Shown: positions 8,644 to 16,573 of the stretch, in pieces
Layout: the number at the start of each line of letters is the position of its first letter
Position numbering within the stretch: the first letter of the stretch is position 1
Assembly: GCA_052118425.1 (NCBI GenBank)
Contig: JBQKHF010000011.1
Source: Roseburia_C sp900315735
GTDB taxonomy: Bacteria; Bacillota; Clostridia; Lachnospirales; Lachnospiraceae
Reading direction: 5' to 3' (one strand)
Length of the DNA: 64,000 nucleotides
Program-made: the position numbers and the translations under genes
Notes under the pieces: model-generated
Told to the model about the DNA's origin: nothing
The model's input: only the letters and a program-made list of their open reading frames with translations
Database searches by the model: none

Positions 8644-9873
8644 ATGAGTAACTATACCGGTTTTCTCGAAGATGTGACTTATGATATTTTCGAGGAGGAA
8701 GATTATGTGGAAGAATTAAAGAAAGCAGCAGAGCTTTTTCGTACATTTGATAAAGCATTGGATTCATTTATTGTAAATCATGGGTACGATGGAGATTTAT
8801 TAAATGTGGATGAAAAGGTATCTTTCATCACAGGTAAGTTAAAAGCAGCAGGAGTTCCGGTGCCGCGAAATATTAAGAAATGGTATTCGGAACACAAAAG
8901 GATAGAACGGAAAACGGCATTTCAGTTATGTTTTGCTTTTGGATTACAGGTAGATGAAGTAGATGACTTTTTGAGAAGAGTTTGCCTGACACGAGGATTT
9001 GACTGTCATGACGTAGAGGAAGTTGTATATTTCTTTGCGTTGAAAAATGGATTGAGTTATGAATACACAGTAGATGTTTTATCAAAGGTTACAATCGTTA
9101 AGCCTGATAGGGTGGCAAAAGATGATATTGTCTATACAGAGTTTATTGCGGAAGAAATTGATGATATTGAAACTGCCGAAGAACTCATTCTGTATCTGAA
9201 TGAAAATGTTGATAAGTTTGGATACAACAATGCGACTGCTTATGAAATAATTCGTTCTATATGGAATGATATATCAAAAGAAGATGGCATTGCATTGAGA
9301 GAAAAGAGATTGTTGTATGTGGCATTTGATAAGGACACTAACGATGAGCAATTAGAAGAGGATAATGATAAAAAAAGAAAAGAGCGAAAACGAATGGACG
9401 ACTCGCTTTGGGAGATTTATTTGCAAATATTGGGATTGTCCGGTAATTATACAGATAAAATCTATAAGGATAGAAGTATTAAGTCTATTCTTATAGATAA
9501 TGAATTGCTGCATCCTATAGCAGAAGATTCATTTCCGGACAGAGGTGGACTGAATAAAATTTTGAACGGAGAACATGTATCATATGAACGTGTTCGGAAA
9601 TTGTTGATTTTGTTGGTATTCTATAAGTTCTGGGCAAATAAAGCATTGTGCAGTAATCATTATGTAGCAGGATATGGTGATGCAGACAGATGTATATCGA
9701 CAATAAATGATAATCTTGTGGATGCAGGATATCCTATGTTGTATCCGGGTAATCCATATGATTTTATTATATTTTTTTCGGTGAATGCGGATAATCCATT
9801 AATGACATTTCGAGATTTTATGCAGGAGATGTTTTTTAGCAAAATGGATAGTAATGGCAATTCTATTACCTAA
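8644..9873 (+). CDS. unrecognised 409-aa cytoplasmic protein of the kinase module
   Basis: No known catalytic motif was found. The N-terminal third (about residues 35-140) is helical and includes RKTAFQLCFAFGLQVDEVDD, a pattern reminiscent of an HTH- or death-fold-like adaptor region. A charged linker follows near residues 230-250 (DNDKKRKERKRMDDS), and then a second helical domain (about 255-400). There is no signal peptide or transmembrane segment. It lies 88 bp upstream of the kinase-STAND gene on the same strand. Comparable proteins commonly neighbour Ser/Thr kinases in Clostridia, so a role as adaptor or substrate of that kinase is a reasonable guess, nothing more. Confidence 0.5.
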   Translation: MSNYTGFLEDVTYDIFEEEDYVEELKKAAELFRTFDKALDSFIVNHGYDGDLLNVDEKVSFITGKLKAAGVPVPRNIKKWYSEHKRIERKTAFQLCFAFGLQVDEVDDFLRRVCLTRGFDCHDVEEVVYFFALKNGLSYEYTVDVLSKVTIVKPDRVAKDDIVYTEFIAEEIDDIETAEELILYLNENVDKFGYNNATAYEIIRSIWNDISKEDGIALREKRLLYVAFDKDTNDEQLEEDNDKKRKERKRMDDSLWEIYLQILGLSGNYTDKIYKDRSIKSILIDNELLHPIAEDSFPDRGGLNKILNGEHVSYERVRKLLILLVFYKFWANKALCSNHYVAGYGDADRCISTINDNLVDAGYPMLYPGNPYDFIIFFSVNADNPLMTFRDFMQEMFFSKMDSNGNSIT

Positions 9874-9961
9874 GAATAATGCATTCAAAAATCCAGTATT
9901 AATAGTCACATTGTAAAATCTGAGTGTAGCGGGTGTACGAAGATAAAAGGTATGGTGGTCT

Positions 9962-12900
9962 ATGAACGAAAGGGAATCATTAAAATCGAATACAGACATC
10001 AGATTTACAAATCATGCAGGCGGTGAAATGCATTATGTTGTGGGTGAAGTGATTGGTAGGGGTGGTTCTTGTCTTGTGTATGATGGATATTATATCAATA
10101 ATGCTGGGACAAAAACTACAGTAAGGATCAAGGAATGCTGTCCGTATAAGCTGCATATTAAACGAGAAGAGAATGGTAATCTGATTGTTGCTGAGAGTGA
10201 GAAGGTAAGATTTGAAGAATATAAAGAGCGGATAAGGAAATCTTTTGATATTGCAAATGCATTTCATCAGACTTCCGGACTAACGAATCTGATAAGTAGT
10301 GTATATGATAGATACGAAGCCAATAACACAGTTTACATTGTATCTTCGTATATGGAAGGTAGTACCTTAGCGGATGCGGAGGTTGAAACACTGTCTGCTG
10401 CGGTTCGTACAGTACTAAGTGTGTCGAAGAGTGTCGAGAAGCTGCATGACAACGGGTATTTGTATCTGGATGTAAAACCGGAAAATGTGTTGGTATATGA
10501 TGAAACGCCGGATTTAATTCAACTATTTGATTTTGATTCTGTTGTACCGATGGATGCAGACAAGGATATTACAGAATATAGAATATCGTATTCAAAGGGA
10601 TTTGCTCCTGTCGAACAGAAAACAGGGAAGATGTCTCAAATAGGCAGACATACGGATGTTTATAGTATAGGCGCGTTATTATTCTATCTGTTATTTGGTA
10701 GAGCACCCAAAGCGACTGATTGTGGCTTTGATGTTGTTTATGATTACGAAAAAATGAAGTGGAACACGGTATATCAGCAAAAGGTATATAGAGAGCTTTC
10801 GGTGTTTTTCCGTAATACCTTGCAGGCGTACTACAAGGATCGCTATGAAACTGTAGAGGAAGTTGTTGTCCAATTAGAGTGTATTTTGAAATATGCAGAT
10901 TTGCCGGTTCCATTTATATGTGCCGGTTATGTTTCAAATGCAGGAAAAGTAATTGGTAGAGAAAAGGAATGCAAGCAAATAGAAAACTGGTGTTTTGGAT
11001 CAAGCAGATTACTGTTTGTGACGGGTATGGGCGGTATAGGAAAAAGTACCATTGTTCGTAAGTTTGCAAGTGAAAACAGAGAAAAATTTGATAATCTGAT
11101 ATATATGCAATGTCGGAACAGCATTGTAGAGACTATTGCAGATGATGTGCAATTCTGTATTAGCGGATATGAAAAGAATGAGAAGGAATCAACCAGGGAG
11201 TATTTCCTAAGAAAAGTAAAAGCTGCAAAGGAACTCACCAGTGATACAAAATCCTTAATTATTTTGGACAATTTTTCGGGAATAGTTGATGAGGATTTCC
11301 TTGAACTGTTAAATGTGAATTGGAAAATTGTTGTGGTTACTCGTTCTGATATGTGCGGAATCGGATATGATTCATTGGAGATAAAGGAATTATCGAATAG
11401 GGAAGAACAGTATAAACTTTTTGAAGAAAATATGGATTGTACTCTAGGTAAAGAAGAATATCGCAAAGTAGATCGGATTATTGAACTGGTAGCAGGTCAT
11501 ACTTTAGCTTTAGTATTGATTGCAAGACAAATTTCAAAGAGTTTGTTGGACTTGGATAGTGCATTAAATCTTGTTGCAAGCAATGGCTTTACGGATATGG
11601 CACCAGAAAAAATAAAATATATGCAGGATGGTAAAGCGTATTATGAAAAAATTTCTGATATTCTTAAAGCTATATATGATGTTTCAGTTCTTTCAGACGA
11701 AAAAAAGAAATGTCTTAAAGTACTATCCTTATTTGATGTGAATGGTACCGAAGCAAATGAAGCGAAGGAATTATTGCGATTAAGTTCTTTGGATGAGATA
11801 CATGAGCTTGTTGAATTGGGATGGCTTGAATTAGATGAAAAACAAGTAAGAATGCATCCGCTAATTCAGGAAACCATGCATCAGATTCCGTGGTTGGATG
11901 AATACAGACAGATTGCGGTAGAGGAAATGCAGTATTTGTTCAAAGAAATTAAGCTTAACGGCAAGCAGGAAGAGTATCCTAAGAAACTTTATGATAGAAA
12001 TAAGAAAATCAAGCAGAACATGGAACAATCAGATATGGCGGATAAACTGGTTCGTAAGATGTTACATAAAAAAGGAGTTCTGGATGAGGTAGTGCTTGAG
12101 AGAATCCTGAGTGATGATATATCACATCTTCCAAATTATAGTAGGTTGAGAATATGCCTGAATACTTCCAAGTCCGTACTGTTACACGGAGGAAGAGATA
12201 ATATTCTGTGTGGAGAAAAAGTGTATAAAGACCTTATGTTTGTTACACTTATAAATTCTCCTAAAGATCAGGAAGAATATGTTATCAGAAATGCTGAAAA
12301 GCTGTTTGCTGATAAAGATTGTGCTAATCCGTATTCCATAATGGAATTGTACGATTATGTGGTTTATCTCTTGTGTCAGAAAACTGATTATCAAGAAGTA
12401 GGCAAGTATTTGGACAGAGCAAAAGCATTTGCACAGAGGTGGAAAAATAACTACATCTGGGGCTTGTATTATGATATGCTGATGGATTTTTATGAAGAAT
12501 TGTTAAAAGGTGCATATTATTCAGATGATGAAGATGAAGTAGAGTTGCTGCATAAAATGCTACTGACAATGGATAAGGCAATTCATTTTATGGGAAAGTC
12601 AAAACATGAAATGGCGAAAAATCTGTATGCTAAATATGTTCTTGGCAAAGCAGCACTTTTGATACGAAGTATGCCGGAGAATAGTCGAAAGATTAAGAGC
12701 CTGATTACAAGAACAAAGAAAATCATAGAGAAAAATACATTGAATTATGCGGAAGTCCGTTCGGTGTATTATATGGTATGGGCCTGGTATTATACTCTTT
12801 GCGAGCCGAATATGAAAGCTGTACTTCTGAATTTAAAAGAGTCAGCAGTTATCAATGAAGCCAGAAATATTTCTGAGTTAGATGAAGTCGATTACTTCTA

Positions 12901-13180
12901 TATTCCTGCCGCTAATATGATGTGTGAATTAGGTGACATAGAGTACACTTTAGAATTACTGGATGAAGCATATAGAATGTGTGACGCACATATTGATGAG
13001 CTCCCTTATATTCGTAAGAAATTGGATTTGTTGGAATATCAGTTGCAGGTTTGCTACGAGGAAAATGATATGGAAGGAAGCCGTAAGTACTTAGCATTGA
13101 TTGATGAAAATAATCAAGAGGCAAAGGAATATGGCATCTGTAAAGCTGTTCCGGATGATGTGCGAAAAGAAATTGAATAA
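9962..13180 (+). CDS. Ser/Thr protein kinase - STAND NTPase - helical-repeat fusion
   Basis: This 1072-aa protein has three parts. An N-terminal eukaryotic-type kinase spans about residues 20-290: glycine loop GRGGSCLVYDG, a VRIKE lysine, catalytic loop LYLDVKPEN with Asp near 170, and metal motif DFDS near 190 where DFG is usual. An NB-ARC/STAND NTPase follows (about 330-560) with Walker A VTGMGGIGKST near 355-363, Walker B SLIILDNFSG near 431 and a VVTRSD sensor. A winged-helix-like stretch and roughly 400 residues of TPR-like helices complete it. STAND proteins are switch-like sensors (NLR/Avs logic) that oligomerise on a ligand; here the output would be phosphorylation. No transmembrane segment separates kinase and sensor, unlike PknB-type kinases. 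It is the last gene of the island, with a terminator 11 bp later. Confidence 0.75.
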   Translation: MNERESLKSNTDIRFTNHAGGEMHYVVGEVIGRGGSCLVYDGYYINNAGTKTTVRIKECCPYKLHIKREENGNLIVAESEKVRFEEYKERIRKSFDIANAFHQTSGLTNLISSVYDRYEANNTVYIVSSYMEGSTLADAEVETLSAAVRTVLSVSKSVEKLHDNGYLYLDVKPENVLVYDETPDLIQLFDFDSVVPMDADKDITEYRISYSKGFAPVEQKTGKMSQIGRHTDVYSIGALLFYLLFGRAPKATDCGFDVVYDYEKMKWNTVYQQKVYRELSVFFRNTLQAYYKDRYETVEEVVVQLECILKYADLPVPFICAGYVSNAGKVIGREKECKQIENWCFGSSRLLFVTGMGGIGKSTIVRKFASENREKFDNLIYMQCRNSIVETIADDVQFCISGYEKNEKESTREYFLRKVKAAKELTSDTKSLIILDNFSGIVDEDFLELLNVNWKIVVVTRSDMCGIGYDSLEIKELSNREEQYKLFEENMDCTLGKEEYRKVDRIIELVAGHTLALVLIARQISKSLLDLDSALNLVASNGFTDMAPEKIKYMQDGKAYYEKISDILKAIYDVSVLSDEKKKCLKVLSLFDVNGTEANEAKELLRLSSLDEIHELVELGWLELDEKQVRMHPLIQETMHQIPWLDEYRQIAVEEMQYLFKEIKLNGKQEEYPKKLYDRNKKIKQNMEQSDMADKLVRKMLHKKGVLDEVVLERILSDDISHLPNYSRLRICLNTSKSVLLHGGRDNILCGEKVYKDLMFVTLINSPKDQEEYVIRNAEKLFADKDCANPYSIMELYDYVVYLLCQKTDYQEVGKYLDRAKAFAQRWKNNYIWGLYYDMLMDFYEELLKGAYYSDDEDEVELLHKMLLTMDKAIHFMGKSKHEMAKNLYAKYVLGKAALLIRSMPENSRKIKSLITRTKKIIEKNTLNYAEVRSVYYMVWAWYYTLCEPNMKAVLLNLKESAVINEARNISELDEVDYFYIPAANMMCELGDIEYTLELLDEAYRMCDAHIDELPYIRKKLDLLEYQLQVCYEENDMEGSRKYLALIDENNQEAKEYGICKAVPDDVRKEIE

Positions 13181-13190
13181 AGATGTGACG

Positions 13191-13221
13191 AAGAACTCGG
13201 TGTTTGCCGGGTTCTTTTTTT
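13191..13221 (+). terminator. intrinsic terminator closing the island
   Basis: A 10-bp stem (AAGAACTCGG with CCGGGTTCTT, one G-U pair) with a 6-nt loop is followed by a run of T. It lies 11 bp after the kinase-STAND stop codon. Confidence 0.85.
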
Positions 13222-13304
13222 GACTGCACTCACAAATCCAGAAAATAAAAGTGTCTTTTATAATTCTAAGTGTAAAGAAAACACATCAAGAAAAACGGAG
13301 GTAA

Positions 13305-13472
13305 GGAAGTAAGTTCTTTAATGGAAAAGAGAATGAGTACACACTGGGCAAGAGAGAGGAGGAGCATTTTGACACTGATGAAAAGAAATTGGGATTTATG
13401 CAGAGGTTTGGGTGGCTGATTGATGATGAGGATGTAAAAAAATATAGTGCCAAATTCAAAAGCAAGGTGTAA
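13305..13472 (+). pseudogene. short coding remnant without start codon
   Basis: The frame from 13305 to the TAA at 13470-13472 encodes about 55 protein-like residues, including NEYTLGKREEEHFDTDEKK and GFMQRFGWLIDDEDVKKYS. It begins directly after an in-frame TAA at 13302 and has no start or ribosome site. It reads like the C-terminal tail of a lost gene. I do not recognise the parent family. The rest of the 13222-13560 gap is AT-rich and shows nothing else. Confidence 0.35.
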
Positions 13473-13561
13473 ATGCTGATAATTGAGCTGTAATGGATGA
13501 TGTATGATTCGCGGTAAATACATTCCGTTATATAACCTTTTTTTAATTCATAAAAAAGTCT

Positions 13562-13591
13562 TTGACTGCACGCAGCGTGCAGATTTAGGCT
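13562..13591 (+). promoter_or_regulatory. MerR-type promoter with palindromic operator
   Basis: TTGACT (13562-13567) is separated by about 18 bp from TAGGCT (13586-13591). A perfect 17-bp palindrome, CTGCACGCAGCGTGCAG (13566-13582), fills the spacer. A dyad between -35 and -10 is the hallmark of MerR-family target promoters, so the regulator encoded 15 bp further on probably controls itself. Confidence 0.6.
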
Positions 13592-13605
13592 TGAGGAGGA
13601 TATGT

Positions 13606-13938
13606 ATGGAATTATTAACGTTAAAAGAATTATGCGAATCAGTGGGTGCTTCGAGACGAAGCATTCAGTGTTATGAAAAAGCGGGATTGATGATGCCGAC
13701 AGACAAGAATAAGTATGGGCATTTGCTTTATGACATCAATACAATGCATAGAGCGGAAAAAATTAGATTTATGCAGGAATTAGGCTTTAAGCTGAAAGAT
13801 ATTAAAGAAATAATCGATGCGCCAAGGGAGGTGATGAAGGAGGCACTTGAGAGGCGTGTAAAAGAGCTTGAGGAAGAGATTGCAAGATTAGATCAGATAA
13901 TTAAAGAGGCTGCAAAGTATATGGAGACCTTGAAGTAA
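13606..13938 (+). CDS. MerR-family transcriptional regulator
   Basis: The 110-aa protein has an N-terminal MerR winged helix (LTLKELCESVGASRRSIQCY, then EKAGLMMPTDKNKYGHLLYD) and a C-terminal antiparallel coiled coil (EALERRVKELEEEIARLDQI) used for dimerisation. It has no sizeable ligand domain and no conserved metal-binding cysteines in the tail, so the effector cannot be predicted. The ATG at 13606 is preferred because GAGGAGGA (13594-13600) lies 5-6 bp upstream; longer in-frame starts would run through the promoter palindrome. The gene is followed 28 bp later by a membrane protein that may be its target. Confidence 0.85.
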   Translation: MELLTLKELCESVGASRRSIQCYEKAGLMMPTDKNKYGHLLYDINTMHRAEKIRFMQELGFKLKDIKEIIDAPREVMKEALERRVKELEEEIARLDQIIKEAAKYMETLK

Positions 13939-13966
13939 CTGATGCACAGAAGGAGGATTCTTTATT

Positions 13967-14527
13967 ATGAATAAGACAAAATTTATGCGTTATCCGGTGC
14001 TGATAACAATAATAGGTGCAATATTAATGCTGTTGATGCTTTTACTACCTTATGCTTCTGCTACGGATGCTTATGAGGAGCGACTCATGAAATATGAGGA
14101 TGAGATGTATGTAGAAGAGATTGGTATGACTAATGCTGATGCGGTGGATATTTCTTTACTGGAATTTGTAAGAATGTATTACGAAGCAGCGAGTCAGGGC
14201 ATGCATAAAGAAATAAGTATTGCCTGCATCGTTATTATTAGTATATTTGCAGGTTTTACGATACTTACATTGTTGATGACCTTGATTAAGAAACCGATAG
14301 GCATTATTATATTCGATTTATTAACTATGGGAGCATTTAAGATTATTTGCTTTGACTTTGAGGATAGGGGGGTAATTCCTAACAATTCTTTTAGCTGGGG
14401 AATTGTGTACTATCTGGTATATGTTATTGGAGTGATAATCTTCACAGGAGCTATATGGTTATTCATTGAAAAAAGAAAAGCTAAAAAGTTAGCAAAATCT
14501 GAGCAGATTGCAACTGTTCAGGAATAG
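13967..14527 (+). CDS. membrane protein of unknown function
   Basis: The 186-aa protein has an N-terminal hydrophobic segment (ITIIGAILMLLMLLLPY), a polar extracellular-type loop of about 55 residues, and three further hydrophobic stretches (IACIVIISIFAGFTILTLL, IGIIIFDLLTMGAFKII and VYYLVYVIGVIIFTGAIW). It ends in a basic tail (EKRKAKKLAK). I do not recognise the family. It lies between the MerR gene and an LRR lipoprotein with gaps of 28 and 9 bp, so the three genes probably form an operon. AGGAGG is present at 13951-13956. Confidence 0.65.
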   Translation: MNKTKFMRYPVLITIIGAILMLLMLLLPYASATDAYEERLMKYEDEMYVEEIGMTNADAVDISLLEFVRMYYEAASQGMHKEISIACIVIISIFAGFTILTLLMTLIKKPIGIIIFDLLTMGAFKIICFDFEDRGVIPNNSFSWGIVYYLVYVIGVIIFTGAIWLFIEKRKAKKLAKSEQIATVQE

Positions 14528-14536
14528 GAGGAGCAT

Positions 14537-15832
14537 ATGAGAAGAAAATTATTGGTAATGTTAATGGCAGTTTGTATAACAGCATCACTTGTGGCGTGTG
14601 GAACTGGTGATAGTGGTGACAAGAAAGAAAGTTTTTCGGAAACTGCTGTTGGGAACGAAACCGGAGAAGAAAAAGAAACAACTGAGAACACAGTTTCAGA
14701 TGTGGAGCAAAAGGATGATGTGCAGGAGACTGATAATCAGGAATTAACCGTTGACCCAGAATATGCAAACTTACAGGAGTCTACAGGCTTTATGTTTGAA
14801 AGTAATGGTGATGGCACTTGTACTTTGATAAAGATTGGTGACTGTACGGATAGTGATATTGTCATTCCTGAAAAATCTCCTGCAGGAGATACAGTTACAA
14901 TGATTGCTGAATATGCTTTCTATGGGGCTGAAGATATTAATAGTATTGTCATTGCAGGAAAAACAATGGAGCTTGATACGAAAGCGTTTCAGTCTTGTGA
15001 AGCTAAGAAAATTGTTATATCAGGGTGTGACTTGCAAGTAGGAAAAAATGCTTTCTCTTATTGCGATGATGTTGAAGAAGTATGTATTACTGGCAGTAAC
15101 ATAGAGGTTGAAACATATGCATTTTATGATACTGGTAAAGACATGAATGTCAAGATTGTAAACTGCACTGGAGTCCTTGATGAAAAAGCGTTTCAGTCAT
15201 GTGGTATTGAAGACCTTACAATTAGTAATAGTTCATTAGAACTTGGCGAAAATGTATTTTCTTATTGTGAGGATTTGATTTCAGTATCTATGGAAAACAG
15301 TACACTAGAGATTGGTACATATGCGTTTTACGATTCGGGTGATGATGCAACAGTAACATTTACTGGGTGTGACCTGGATATGGATGATAAGGCGTTTCAG
15401 TGCAGTGGTTTGGTTACATTAAATATATCCGGGAGTGATACCATTATGGGAGAAAATACATTTTCCTATTGTGAAGATTTGACGGATGTTGTTATCGGAG
15501 CAAATAATATCGAGATAGGTACATATTCCTTCTATGATTGCACATCCCTTGTAAATGTATCTATTGCAGCTGATTCAGAGGATGATAATCTGGAACTGTT
15601 TATTGATGATGAAGCGTTCCAGAGTTGTTCTGTGCAGAATGTAGTAATAGGTCGTGGAAACATTGAGCTTGGAGATAATGCTTTTTCCTATTGTGAAGAC
15701 CTTGTGAGTGTAGAAATCAAGGGTACGTTATCGGATATCGGAGATTATGCATTTTATGATTGTCCGGCAGAGTTGGTTATTAGTTATAATGGTGGAAGTT
15801 ATAACAAGGAAAGCATTGAAAATGCAAAATAA
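14537..15832 (+). CDS. BspA-like leucine-rich-repeat lipoprotein
   Basis: This 431-aa exported lipoprotein has a signal peptide with the lipobox SLVAC, lipidated Cys at about residue 21. A Glu/Asp/Thr-rich spacer follows (about 22-75), then LRR_5 (BspA/TpLRR) repeats to the end. The repeats alternate in a strict three-part pattern: AFQSC type, then FSYCEDL type, then AFYD type, giving thirteen repeats and about four super-units. Such proteins usually mediate surface binding. The gene follows the membrane protein by 9 bp with AGGAGG at 14527-14532. The repeats contain many paired cysteines, which is unusual for an anaerobe surface protein. Confidence 0.8.
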   Translation: MRRKLLVMLMAVCITASLVACGTGDSGDKKESFSETAVGNETGEEKETTENTVSDVEQKDDVQETDNQELTVDPEYANLQESTGFMFESNGDGTCTLIKIGDCTDSDIVIPEKSPAGDTVTMIAEYAFYGAEDINSIVIAGKTMELDTKAFQSCEAKKIVISGCDLQVGKNAFSYCDDVEEVCITGSNIEVETYAFYDTGKDMNVKIVNCTGVLDEKAFQSCGIEDLTISNSSLELGENVFSYCEDLISVSMENSTLEIGTYAFYDSGDDATVTFTGCDLDMDDKAFQCSGLVTLNISGSDTIMGENTFSYCEDLTDVVIGANNIEIGTYSFYDCTSLVNVSIAADSEDDNLELFIDDEAFQSCSVQNVVIGRGNIELGDNAFSYCEDLVSVEIKGTLSDIGDYAFYDCPAELVISYNGGSYNKESIENAK

Positions 15833-15937
15833 TAAAAAATTTTTAAAAAAAATAAAACCTGCCATAATATTATTCCGTCATATAAGTGAAAACAATAATA
15901 AAAACCGGTGGAACATCGGGGAAAAGAGGAAAATATT

Positions 15938-16405
15938 ATGGCAAAAGAAAAAAGGAATCTTTATGAAGAAGTAGAATTTGGTAACGATTATGGTTATGCA
16001 ATGCAGGTAAAACGGGAAGCGGAGACACAGTTATATGAGATTCAGAAAATCTGGGGACTGGCAATTGCCGGAACGGTCTGTGGAGGTATCGGAATGGTGC
16101 TGGCATTCCATCCTATTTTTATTATGATAGGATTTGTTATGGGCTGTGTTTGTTACAGCAAAGTGGGTGGTTTTGGAATAGCGGCAAAATGGGCATGGAA
16201 CATTGCAAAATTTGGCTGGTTTGTAGTCCCGTATTTTCCGATTGATTTATTAGTCGGTGCCATCGCATTGTGTTTAGGTTTTCTTTCCTTATTTTTCCTG
16301 CCTTTTTTCGTGGTTAATCATATCAGAAAACAGGCACAGCAGAACCAGCAGCTGGCAGAGGCATTCCTGCATACATGCCAACAGAATGATGGTGCAGCTG
16401 CATAG
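15938..16405 (+). CDS. membrane protein of unknown function
   Basis: This 155-aa protein has a charged N-terminal ~30 residues, then hydrophobic segments near residues 38-58, 60-80, 85-105 and 110-130, and a Gln-rich cytoplasmic tail (KQAQQNQQLAEAF). The start at 15938 follows AGAGGA (15925-15930) by 7 bp. I do not recognise the family. It is separated from the sugar transporter operon by 168 bp that contain a promoter and a palindrome, so it is probably transcribed independently. Confidence 0.65.
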   Translation: MAKEKRNLYEEVEFGNDYGYAMQVKREAETQLYEIQKIWGLAIAGTVCGGIGMVLAFHPIFIMIGFVMGCVCYSKVGGFGIAAKWAWNIAKFGWFVVPYFPIDLLVGAIALCLGFLSLFFLPFFVVNHIRKQAQQNQQLAEAFLHTCQQNDGAAA

Positions 16406-16438
16406 TTGTTCGTCAAAATACATATAAAAATTACAGAT

Positions 16439-16456
16439 TATCAAAATATTTTGATA
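16439..16456. promoter_or_regulatory. perfect 18-bp palindrome upstream of mglB
   Basis: TATCAAAATATTTTGATA is a perfect inverted repeat 44 bp upstream of the candidate mglB -10 box. Size and position suit an operator for a dimeric regulator of the mgl operon. It does not match a CcpA cre core. Confidence 0.4.
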
Positions 16457-16499
16457 TTTCATCCAAAAAAATTCTATTCTTTCCAGATTGGTTTGTGAT

Positions 16500-16505
16500 T
16501 ATAAT
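16500..16505 (+). promoter_or_regulatory. candidate -10 box of the mgl operon
   Basis: TATAAT at 16500-16505 is a consensus -10, with a TG two bases upstream and only a weak -35 (TTCTTT, 16477-16482). A weak -35 suggests dependence on an activator such as the YesN-type regulator encoded downstream. Confidence 0.4.
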
Positions 16506-16573
16506 GAATTTAGTCGATGAGACAGGTTCGGAGAAACCAAAATCAACAAATTGCAAACCAGGAGGAAAAAAGA

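Noticed and set aside
1..13221. Complete integrative element with attachment sites
   Set aside because: No integrase, relaxase or flanking direct repeat was found in the window. The small HTH protein alone is not enough.
16439..16456. CcpA cre site upstream of mglB
   Set aside because: The palindrome lacks the CG core and the TGWNANCGNTNWCA pattern.
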